Position numbers and translations under genes: made by a program. Source: an uncultured Ruminococcus sp. (lineage in GTDB: Bacteria > Bacillota > Clostridia > Oscillospirales > Ruminococcaceae). Taken from it: a DNA stretch of 22,878 nt. The notes under the pieces are model-generated. The model made no database searches. It was not told the DNA's origin and saw only the letters and a list, made by a program, of their open reading frames with translations. This document shows, piece after piece, positions 1 through 6,550 of this stretch (the first letter of the stretch is position 1; the number at the start of each line of letters is the position of its first letter). Location of the stretch: contig CAMHBN010000003.1 in assembly GCA_946183385.1 (NCBI GenBank), positions 1 through 22,878 of the forward strand, given 5' to 3'.

Positions 1-201
1 ACAGCCGCCTATACATGCCATTCCTTCTATGAAATTGGCATCGAGAACGCCCTTATCGTCCTGGCCGAAATAGATGTGCTGCTTATTGAAAAAATAATTC
101 TGAACTTTGTAGGACTGCACAATTTCAACAGGCAGAATTTGTTCCGTAAGTACAAATCCGACCGCCTGACAGTCCACAGGAAGCTGCATGAAGTACAGCA
201 T
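1..201 (-). CDS. Partial unrecognised protein at the left edge (possibly a gene remnant)
   Basis: Read on the minus strand, the frame whose last complete codon is positions 3-1 stays open to the window edge. It has convincing coding character: balanced codon use and a mixed hydrophobic/polar sequence such as QLPVDCQAVGF and QNYFFNKQHIYFG. The first ATG in frame is at 201 (FFMLYFMQ...), but no good ribosome binding site precedes it. The frame stays open further upstream to beyond 300 without any ATG, GTG or TTG that has a Shine-Dalgarno sequence, and residues such as NPYTNNPPREPCF upstream of 201 also look coded. So either the start at 201 is weakly initiated, or this is a gene that has lost its 5' end, with the GH5 promoter now sitting in the remnant. 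I do not recognise the family. The rest of the protein lies outside the window. Confidence 0.45.
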   Translation of the reverse strand, partial: MLYFMQLPVDCQAVGFVLTEQILPVEIVQSYKVQNYFFNKQHIYFGQDDKGVLDANFIEGMACIGGC

Positions 202-253
202 GAAAAAGTCCGCAATGAAGCACGGCTCTCTTGGCGGATTATTTGTATAAGGG

Positions 254-282
254 TTGCTTTTTTCACGAAAATGAGGTATAAT
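254..282 (+). promoter_or_regulatory. Sigma-A-type promoter of the GH5 unit
   Basis: TTGCTT (254-259) and a perfect TATAAT (277-282) are separated by 17 bases. The expected transcription start, near 289, leaves a leader of about 25 bases before the ATG at 314. GAGGGG at 303-308 serves as the ribosome binding site. Confidence 0.75.
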
Positions 283-313
283 ATTACCATTAATTCTGAA
301 ATGAGGGGATCTT

Positions 314-1474
314 ATGCTCAGAAAGATATTGGCTCTCGCGGTGGCTGTGTCGCTGGGAGTATCGCTCGCGGGCTGTGCCGATAAGGGCGGCTCGGAGCCT
401 TCCGAGAAGAAGTCGGAAGCGAAAATGCGTGATATTTCCACGATGGAGGTGGTGGACGAAATGGGTATCGGCATCAACCTCGGCAACACCTTCGAGTCGT
501 GCGGAGACTGGATAGACGGCTCGAGCGTCACCAACTACGAAAAGGGCTGGGGAAGTCCCGAGATAACGCCCGAGATAATCAAGGGCTATGCCGACGCGGG
601 CTTCGGTGTGCTGCGCGTGCCCGTGGCGTGGTCGAATATGATGGATCTCGACACCTTCGAGATATCACAGGAGTACATAGACCGCGTGAAAGAGGTCGTG
701 GGCTGGGCTGTTGACGACGATATGTACGTCATTATGAATATCCACTGGGACAGCGGCTGGTGGGAGGGCTTCCCCACCGCCAAGGAGCGCTGCATGACGC
801 GCTATACCCGTATATGGGAGCAGCTCTGCGACAACTTCGGCGACTTCGGCGACAAGCTCATGTTCGAGTCGCTCAACGAGGAAGGCGGCTGGGAGAGCCT
901 GTGGAACCGCTACGGCTCGGATACCACGGGCAAGGCTGATTCCTACGCTCTGCTCAACGAGATAAACCAGAAATTCGTGGACATTGTGCGCGGCTCGGGC
1001 GGGAACAACGCCGAGCGTCACCTGCTTATTGCGGGCTACTGCACCGACGTTGACCTCACCTGCGATGAGCTCTTCAAGATGCCCGATGACCCCGCGGGGC
1101 GCTGTGCTGTGTCCGTGCACTACTATACTCCGTCCACCTTCTGTATCCTCGACAGCGACGCTTCGTGGGGCAAGGCTAAAACAGCATGGGGCTCGCCGCG
1201 TGACTACAAGGAGCTCGAGCAGAATATGGATAAGCTCAAGACGCACTTTACCGACAACGGCGTGCCCGTCATTATCGGCGAGTACGGCGCTGTCGCGACC
1301 AAGAACAAGACCGCTGAGCAGGTGCGTGCGTACAATATCGCCGTCTGCAAGGCTGCGTGCGAGCGCGGGCTCTGTCCCGTGCTGTGGGATATAACCGATG
1401 TCTTCTACGACCGCACAGCCTGCAAGTTCAAGGATGCGGAAATGCTCGAGGGTATGCTCGCGGCGAAGAACTAA
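314..1474 (+). CDS. Lipoprotein GH5-family endoglucanase
   Basis: Predicted glycoside hydrolase family 5 enzyme cleaving internal beta-1,4 links in cellulose or a related beta-glucan by the retaining mechanism. Residues 1-20 are a lipoprotein signal peptide with the lipobox SLAG-C (Cys21), so it should be anchored to the outer face of the membrane. Family landmarks occur in order: NLGNTF (55-60), RVPVAW (101-106), NIHW with His144, FESLNE with the predicted acid/base Glu189, HYY (269-271), IIGEYG with the predicted nucleophile Glu323, and Trp358 near the end of the barrel. At 386 residues it is a single catalytic domain with no dockerin and no carbohydrate-binding module, unlike the two dockerin proteins elsewhere in the window. 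The motifs resemble subfamily GH5_4, but I cannot assign the subfamily firmly. It is first in a two-gene unit behind the promoter at 254-282. Confidence 0.92.
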   Translation: MLRKILALAVAVSLGVSLAGCADKGGSEPSEKKSEAKMRDISTMEVVDEMGIGINLGNTFESCGDWIDGSSVTNYEKGWGSPEITPEIIKGYADAGFGVLRVPVAWSNMMDLDTFEISQEYIDRVKEVVGWAVDDDMYVIMNIHWDSGWWEGFPTAKERCMTRYTRIWEQLCDNFGDFGDKLMFESLNEEGGWESLWNRYGSDTTGKADSYALLNEINQKFVDIVRGSGGNNAERHLLIAGYCTDVDLTCDELFKMPDDPAGRCAVSVHYYTPSTFCILDSDASWGKAKTAWGSPRDYKELEQNMDKLKTHFTDNGVPVIIGEYGAVATKNKTAEQVRAYNIAVCKAACERGLCPVLWDITDVFYDRTACKFKDAEMLEGMLAAKN

Positions 1475-1495
1475 ACTGAAGAAGAGGATAAGCGT

Positions 1496-2455
1496 ATGAA
1501 ATTAGTGAAGAGATTTGTTATATGGGCTGTAATTATGGCAGTGACGGTCTTCTGCGTGAACCTCGTCGGGTCTGTGATAGTGGGGAAAGTCCTCGGCAGT
1601 GCGCTGTCCGCCTCGATGACCGGCTATTCAAAAAAAGGAGAGACCATGCTCCACCCCACCATGAAAGAGCCCGATGAAAATAACAAGACAAACGGGCTTG
1701 CGGGGCTTGCCGTCCGTGCACTCCTCGACGATACGCGTATCATGGACGGTACGGGCTTCCCCGGCACATTCATCTTTATGAACGATACGGTAGACCAGTC
1801 TGTCATCTTCCTCGAAAAGGACGGTCAGGCGCCGTTCTCGAAGGGAAGCTACGAGGCTGTCTACGAAAAGAAGGACGATAAATCGCTGTACATCAGAAGC
1901 GTCGTCGGTCTTATTTGCGTTGACGACTTCTGCAAAAACGACTGCGCCAAGGACGTATACGACCTGCTGAAAAAGACTCCGAATGCCGTGATAAAGGTCG
2001 ATTCCTACTGCAGCAGCGAATTCCTGATATCGCCTGCGTCGCTCACCGTGTACGACGAGGGCGGCAATGCTCTCGGGACGTTTGAGTGTCCGTGCGAGGG
2101 TGATGCCATCAATGCCGATAATATATATGTCCACAACGGCACCGAGTCGGACGACAGCGATATCTGCACCTTCTGCAAGGAAATGGAGGTCGTGTACCTC
2201 GGCGAGAGGCGCTCCGACCGCGAGGCGGATAAGCTCGCGGAGAAGGTAAGCTTCGACGGCGATACCCTATACAAAAAAACAAGCTGCGGCTTCGGGCATA
2301 TAGCTCAGAAAAGCTATGAGGTCAGCGGGGATTACGCTATGGTCACCGTACTCGACCTCTGCTTCATCAAGAGCGTGATACTCTATGCCATTATCGCCGC
2401 TGTGCCGATAACACTGCTGACCTTCCTTGTTGGACGCAGGAAGAAGGAATACTGA
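1496..2455 (+). CDS. Unrecognised membrane protein with terminal transmembrane segments
   Basis: I do not recognise the family. The 319-residue protein has a hydrophobic segment at about 7-33 after a basic start (KLVKR) and another at about 290-313 followed by a basic tail (GRRKKEY). This predicts two membrane passes around a domain of about 255 residues outside the membrane. That domain holds ten cysteines between residues 141 and 264, several in close pairs (Cys146/Cys150, Cys198/Cys200, Cys224/Cys227), possible sites for disulfides or metal. GAGGA at 1484-1488 lies 7 bases before the ATG, and the gap to the GH5 stop is only 21 bases, so the two genes should be co-transcribed. It could be a sensor-like or anchoring partner of the glucanase; nothing in the sequence decides this. 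Confidence 0.8.
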   Translation: MKLVKRFVIWAVIMAVTVFCVNLVGSVIVGKVLGSALSASMTGYSKKGETMLHPTMKEPDENNKTNGLAGLAVRALLDDTRIMDGTGFPGTFIFMNDTVDQSVIFLEKDGQAPFSKGSYEAVYEKKDDKSLYIRSVVGLICVDDFCKNDCAKDVYDLLKKTPNAVIKVDSYCSSEFLISPASLTVYDEGGNALGTFECPCEGDAINADNIYVHNGTESDDSDICTFCKEMEVVYLGERRSDREADKLAEKVSFDGDTLYKKTSCGFGHIAQKSYEVSGDYAMVTVLDLCFIKSVILYAIIAAVPITLLTFLVGRRKKEY

Positions 2456-2462
2456 TATGTTA

Positions 2463-2496
2463 AAACTGCCGCACGGTCATAAGTGCGGCAGTTTTG
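2463..2496 (+). terminator. Rho-independent terminator of the GH5 unit
   Basis: A perfect 13-bp stem (AAAACTGCCGCAC, 2463-2475, with its complement 2484-2496) has an 8-base loop and ends in a short T-run. It begins 7 bases after the stop of the membrane protein gene. Confidence 0.88.
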
Positions 2497-2537
2497 TTGT
2501 TATAATTGTGAATGATGTGTAAAAATTGCAAATTCTG

Positions 2538-2566
2538 TTGACTTTCGTTTGTGGGTATGGTACAAT
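2538..2566 (+). promoter_or_regulatory. Promoter of the mcrBC operon
   Basis: TTGACT (2538-2543) and TACAAT (2561-2566) are separated by 17 bases, 36 bases before the mcrB ATG. The restriction pair therefore has its own promoter, just after the terminator of the previous unit. Confidence 0.75.
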
Positions 2567-2601
2567 TACCATAAGATACCATCGAAAGGCTGTAAGGTGT
2601 T

Positions 2602-4365
2602 ATGGATAGATCTGTGATAATGGATGAGCTCAGGCGTAAAAATGAGATACTCCCCAATGAATTTGACGGAACTTACCGCTGTGTGCGCAAGGCTGTCGAA
2701 TACTATGCAAAGCTGAAAAGGATAACCGTTATCGACTGCGGCGACCTCGACCTGCTGTATTACCTCTCGCTCGGTGTTTGGGGCGACAGCAAGGACGAGT
2801 GGAAGTCGCTGATAAAAAAGAGCCATCTGCTCCACAATGACAAGCTCCTCCTCGAAACGACAGTGGACAGGGTGTGGAGCAAGGAATCGAAAAAGCTGTT
2901 CAGCCACGTTGTCGGCAAGCAGGAGCTCGGCTTCCTTGCCACTCCCGTGGCGTTCAGATTCGAGCCCGTTGCCGATGACCCCGAGGCTGTGCAGTTCTTC
3001 TTCAAGATGTGCGTCAACCTGTCGGGACTGGAGATAGACGAGAAGCTCCTCGATACCGTTCAGCAGATGCTCGCCTCGCAGGCAAAGGGCACGGGTATGC
3101 CCGTGTATGCGTTTTCAAGGATACTTCACTGCCTCAAGCCGTTCACCTTCCCCATCCTCGGCGAGAGCGTCACCGATTCGCTCGTGTACAGGGCTCTCGG
3201 GCTCGAGCTCGGAGATACCGGCGACCTGAGACAGTACGTCTCCAACTGCCGAAAGATACTCGAATTCCGCAATGCCAACTTCAAATTCAAGAATATGCGC
3301 GTCTTTGACGTGGTGTCGTGGGAGCTCCTGAACGCTAAAAACAAGCCCGCCGTGCAGGACGAAGCCGCTCCGTCGGAGGTGCCGCAGGCGCAGCAGTTCA
3401 GGAAGTTCGAGGCTCCGCTCAATCAGATACTGTACGGTCCTCCCGGTACCGGCAAGACCTACAACGTCGTGAAATATGCGGTAGAGCTCATCGAGAGGAA
3501 AAAGATACCCGCAGGCGAGAGCTACGGCGCGATAAGGGCAAGATTCGACGAGTATACCAACTCGGGACAGATAAGGTTCACCACCTTCCACCAGTCGCTG
3601 AGCTATGAGGAGTTCGTCGAGGGCATACGCCCCGTTGTCGTTGACAAGTACGGCAACGATACCAATATCGCCCACGCCGATACCACCGTCATCTACCGCC
3701 CGTACAACGGCGTTTTCAAGGTGCTCTGCGAGAAAGCCGCAAAGAGTCCCAATATGAACTTCGTCGCTGTCATCGACGAGATAAACCGCGGCAACATTTC
3801 GCGCATCTTCGGCGAGCTCATCACCCTCATCGAGAGCTCGAAGCGCGGGACCTCCGTAATTCTGCCGTATTCGCAGACCGAGTTCTCCGTGCCGCCGAAC
3901 CTCTATATCCTCGGTACGATGAACACCGCCGACCGCTCCATCGCGATGCTCGATACCGCGCTGAGAAGGCGTTTCGACTTCATCGAGATGATGCCGCAGC
4001 CCAAGCTCCTCGGAAACTGCGAGGGCGTTGACCTCTGTGAGCTCCTCACTGCGATGAACGAGCGCATCGAGTACTACTACGACCGCGAGCACGCTATCGG
4101 TCATGCCTACTTTATGGACAGCAACGGCTGTATACGGACGCTGGCAGAGCTCAGAAGCGTATTCTCCACGAAGATAATCCCGCTCCTGCAGGAGTATTTC
4201 TTCGACGACTACGAGAGGATAAGGCTCATCCTCAACGACGATAACGTCTTCATCGAGTGCATTGCTCCGAAGTATGTCAAGCAGTTCGATTCGGGACAGA
4301 AGCTGTACCGAATCGGCGACCCGAGAAAATGGAACAAGGAGCACTTTATCAATATCTATAAATAA
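2602..4365 (+). CDS. mcrB: McrB-like AAA+ GTPase/ATPase restriction subunit
   Basis: Motor and target-recognition subunit of a type IV (McrBC-like) restriction system, which normally translocates DNA and recruits McrC to cut modified DNA. The AAA+ core occupies roughly residues 270-587: Walker A GPPGTGKT (279-286), TTFHQSLSYEEFVEG (327-341), Walker B VAVIDEINR with Asp392/Glu393, sensor NTADRS (441-446), arginine-rich ALRRRF (453-458) and the McrB-typical DREHAIGHAYF (494-504). The first ~265 residues should hold the DNA-recognition region. They match no reader domain I can name, so the target modification is unknown. The first ATG has AAGGTG only 2 bases upstream; a second in-frame ATG at 2620 is possible. 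The coding sequence is intact, but its partner McrC is truncated. Confidence 0.9.
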   Translation: MDRSVIMDELRRKNEILPNEFDGTYRCVRKAVEYYAKLKRITVIDCGDLDLLYYLSLGVWGDSKDEWKSLIKKSHLLHNDKLLLETTVDRVWSKESKKLFSHVVGKQELGFLATPVAFRFEPVADDPEAVQFFFKMCVNLSGLEIDEKLLDTVQQMLASQAKGTGMPVYAFSRILHCLKPFTFPILGESVTDSLVYRALGLELGDTGDLRQYVSNCRKILEFRNANFKFKNMRVFDVVSWELLNAKNKPAVQDEAAPSEVPQAQQFRKFEAPLNQILYGPPGTGKTYNVVKYAVELIERKKIPAGESYGAIRARFDEYTNSGQIRFTTFHQSLSYEEFVEGIRPVVVDKYGNDTNIAHADTTVIYRPYNGVFKVLCEKAAKSPNMNFVAVIDEINRGNISRIFGELITLIESSKRGTSVILPYSQTEFSVPPNLYILGTMNTADRSIAMLDTALRRRFDFIEMMPQPKLLGNCEGVDLCELLTAMNERIEYYYDREHAIGHAYFMDSNGCIRTLAELRSVFSTKIIPLLQEYFFDDYERIRLILNDDNVFIECIAPKYVKQFDSGQKLYRIGDPRKWNKEHFINIYK

Positions 4366-4386
4366 GCCGTCAGCCGTTGGCTTATT
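4361..4386 (+). other. Hairpin between mcrB and mcrC
   Basis: AATAAGCC (4361-4368, containing the mcrB stop codon) is perfectly complementary to GGCTTATT (4379-4386), with a 10-base loop. No T-run follows, so it is not a standard terminator. It may tune the mcrC:mcrB ratio through mRNA processing or partial termination. Confidence 0.45.
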
Positions 4387-4424
4387 GTGCCATCACAGGC
4401 TATATTCCACGAACGGAGAATAAA

Positions 4425-5222
4425 ATGTACACCAGACTTATCTGCGTTTCCGCAAACGATACTATCGCGGAGCTGCCGGGCGAGGGCGGCTTCCCGCTTA
4501 TGCTCGGCGAGCTTGCCGAGGTCTGCGAAGCCGACGGCAGGAGGGCTGTCGCTGCGTACGAAAAGGACGGCAGGAAGCTCTTTGCGGCGGGCTCTTACTG
4601 CGGGTTCGCGTGCTTCGCCGACGGGACCCTGCTTGAGATACTGCCGCCTGCGGAGGACAGAGCAGCTGCGAGAAAAGCCCTCTGCGCCGAGTTTTGCAGG
4701 CGGTGCGGAGCTCCATTCAGCCCATCGTCCTTCGACCCCGATGTTAACTTTATGGAGTTTTTCATCTCCGTCTTCGCGGGCGAGACTGTGAAGATCATCA
4801 AAAGCGGTGTGCTCTCGACCTACACCAGCCGCGAGGAGAATATGAACACCGTACACGGGACTATCCTCTTCAACGAGAATATCCGCCGCAATCTCGTCCA
4901 CCGCGAGCGTATCTATGTGCGGCACGATGTGTTCACTCCCGACCGCGCCGAGAACCGCCTCATTAAAGCGGCTGCCGCTCAGCTGATAAAGCTCACCGCA
5001 AGCTCTCACAGCTCGCACCTGCTGATGGAGACGCTGTCCTACCTCGACGAGGTGAAAGCTCCGCTCGATCTCGCCGCCGAGTTCGGCAAGTGCATAAATA
5101 CGCGCAATACGAAAAAGTACAGCGTTGTCCTCAATATCTGCCGAATGCTTTTCGATAAAAACGAGGGCACGGCTCTCACGGGAAAATCCGTCACCTGTGC
5201 TCAGTTTTTTGAAATGCCCTAA
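4425..5222 (+). CDS. mcrC: McrC-like restriction subunit lacking the C-terminal nuclease domain
   Basis: McrC normally has an N-terminal part that binds the McrB ring and a C-terminal PD-(D/E)XK nuclease; family members are usually about 350-450 residues. This product is 265 residues. It contains the McrC signatures FMEFFISVFAGE (about 109-120), HGTILFNENIRRNLVHRERIYV-type text (about 144-165), TPDRAENRLIK (171-181) and GKSVTCAQFFEMP at the very end. The last block matches the conserved segment just before the nuclease in full-length McrC. The stop follows at once, then a terminator, so no nuclease motif is present. I chose the ATG at 4425 because GGAG (4415-4418) lies 6 bases before it; an upstream TTG at 4377 has no such site. 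Either cutting is done by another protein, or the system is dead or works differently. Confidence 0.85.
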   Translation: MYTRLICVSANDTIAELPGEGGFPLMLGELAEVCEADGRRAVAAYEKDGRKLFAAGSYCGFACFADGTLLEILPPAEDRAAARKALCAEFCRRCGAPFSPSSFDPDVNFMEFFISVFAGETVKIIKSGVLSTYTSREENMNTVHGTILFNENIRRNLVHRERIYVRHDVFTPDRAENRLIKAAAAQLIKLTASSHSSHLLMETLSYLDEVKAPLDLAAEFGKCINTRNTKKYSVVLNICRMLFDKNEGTALTGKSVTCAQFFEMP

Positions 5223-5257
5223 AAAGCAGGCAGACCTATATGGTCTGCCTGCTTTTT
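5221..5257. terminator. Bidirectional terminator between mcrC and the lipid operon
   Basis: A perfect 16-bp stem (5221-5236 with 5242-5257) has the loop TATAT and T-runs on both strands. It serves the plus-strand mcrC, whose stop codon overlaps the stem, and the minus-strand operon, whose last stop codon is at 5259-5257. Confidence 0.93.
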
Positions 5258-5880
5258 CAGTGTTTGACAAGCAGACGGTATGACAATGCTGAAAACAGCT
5301 TTATCATCCCGACTGTGTACCTTAGCGGCTCAAACCGCGTCATGTAGCCGTCGTCAGGAGCAGCTCCCCTGAGTATCCTGCCCTCGAATATGGCTTTATC
5401 CGACAGCAGATCGTCAATATCCTTTATCGAATAACGCCAGTACGGACGTTTCAGCTCTGCGCAGCCGCTGAGCTCTATGCAGCGTGCGGTGAAGGACATA
5501 CAGTTCTCGGCGTGCGGTATGCGGAAGCCTCCGATAACGGACATCGTTGCCATCGAAAACAGATTGAACCGCATAAGCTTGTCGCTTTCGCAGGCTCCTA
5601 TGTATTCGGCTACGGTCTCGTAATGCTCGTCGTCGGGTGAGAGCTCGAATATCTTCGCCTTGAAATCACGGTGTCTGCCGAATGCGTAATAGTGGCGGTA
5701 TTCGTGGGTGATGCCTGCCTCAAACGGGAAATAATGATACCTTCGGGAGAAGCTGATTAAGTCCGTCATCGACCTGTCAAAGCTTACGGCGATATGGGTA
5801 TACGGATAATGCGTTACCCTGCGCGCAAGAGCTCCGAGCCCCGTATGCGCCCTGATTAGGACTATATACATCTTTTTCAT
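5257..5880 (-). CDS. Permuted NlpC/P60-type thiol enzyme (YiiX/LRAT-like)
   Basis: The 207-residue protein fits the circularly permuted NlpC/P60 (papain-fold) group, in which the catalytic His precedes the Cys. The candidates are His29 in YPYTHIAVSFD and Cys127 in AENCMSFTARCIEL. The ISFSRRY segment (42-48) also resembles a recurring block in Firmicute members of this group. That superfamily includes YiiX/YaeF hydrolases and the LRAT lipid acyltransferases, so an acyl-transfer or amide/ester-cleaving step on a lipid is plausible. It lacks a signal peptide and is probably cytoplasmic or membrane-associated. It is last in the five-gene operon; its start overlaps the end of the phosphatidyltransferase gene by 4 bases (ATGA), which implies translational coupling. 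The exact substrate cannot be read from the sequence. Confidence 0.72.
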   Translation of the reverse strand: MKKMYIVLIRAHTGLGALARRVTHYPYTHIAVSFDRSMTDLISFSRRYHYFPFEAGITHEYRHYYAFGRHRDFKAKIFELSPDDEHYETVAEYIGACESDKLMRFNLFSMATMSVIGGFRIPHAENCMSFTARCIELSGCAELKRPYWRYSIKDIDDLLSDKAIFEGRILRGAAPDDGYMTRFEPLRYTVGMIKLFSALSYRLLVKH

Positions 5881-6548
5881 CTGTCGGTTTCCTTCAGTCG
5901 GCGGAACAGCGTCACCGCCATTCTTATCATTTCGTAATACATCGGTATCATGGCAACGACCATGAGTATATCTCCCGCCATCACTCCGATGCCGAACACT
6001 GTGAATACCGTTCGCGTGCCGAGTACCATCGCGATGATGCAGAACAGCGAGTACGCTATATGCGCCTCGATTGGTCCCAGACGCGGGAACTGAAATTCGT
6101 TGTAGTAGATGATGTAGTTCATCATCGTAACGTTCATAACGCCGTAGAGCGGCGCCGCAAATGCCGCGGGCGCAAGGTGTACGAATGGGGTGAGTCCGAA
6201 CGCGAGCAGCAGGAACGTCGAGATAAGGACGTCGGAGATGAGGTCGAAGTATGCTCCCGCACGCGAGGACATACCCCTTGACCTTGCGACATAGCCGTCA
6301 AGGACGTCGGCGGTCATATGTACGAAGAGTCCGAATATAGTGCCGATAAAAAAGAGCGGCGAGATGTTGGCAAGAAGTGCGCATACTATCGCGAATGCTC
6401 CGCCAAGCACGCCTATACCCGTCATAAGGTTCGGTGTCATGCTCTTGGGGATGAACGGTCCGAGCAGCTTTGCCATCAGCTTCTGGTAGCCTGTTTCAAG
6501 CTTGCTCGGTATGAGCTTTTTGACGGGATTTTTGTATGTTTCTGCCAT
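5877..6548 (-). CDS. CDP-alcohol phosphatidyltransferase family membrane protein
   Basis: Integral membrane enzyme of the family that moves a phospho-group between a CMP-linked donor and an alcohol, as in phosphatidylglycerol phosphate, phosphatidylinositol or choline-phospholipid synthesis. The family signature D-x2-DG-x2-AR-x8-G-x3-D-x3-D is complete: Asp81, Asp84, Gly85, Ala88, Arg89, Gly98, Asp102 and Asp106, the last being the usual catalytic base. Several hydrophobic helices follow to residue 223. The ATG at 6548 is chosen because GGAGG lies 6 bases upstream, within the end of the radical SAM gene; the longer open frame upstream has arginine-rich text typical of an antisense shadow. Given the divergent phosphonate operon, the donor could be a CMP-phosphonate and the acceptor diacylglycerol. 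A standard CDP-diacylglycerol reaction is the conservative alternative. Confidence 0.88.
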   Translation of the reverse strand: MAETYKNPVKKLIPSKLETGYQKLMAKLLGPFIPKSMTPNLMTGIGVLGGAFAIVCALLANISPLFFIGTIFGLFVHMTADVLDGYVARSRGMSSRAGAYFDLISDVLISTFLLLAFGLTPFVHLAPAAFAAPLYGVMNVTMMNYIIYYNEFQFPRLGPIEAHIAYSLFCIIAMVLGTRTVFTVFGIGVMAGDILMVVAMIPMYYEMIRMAVTLFRRLKETDR

Positions 6549-6550
6549 GG

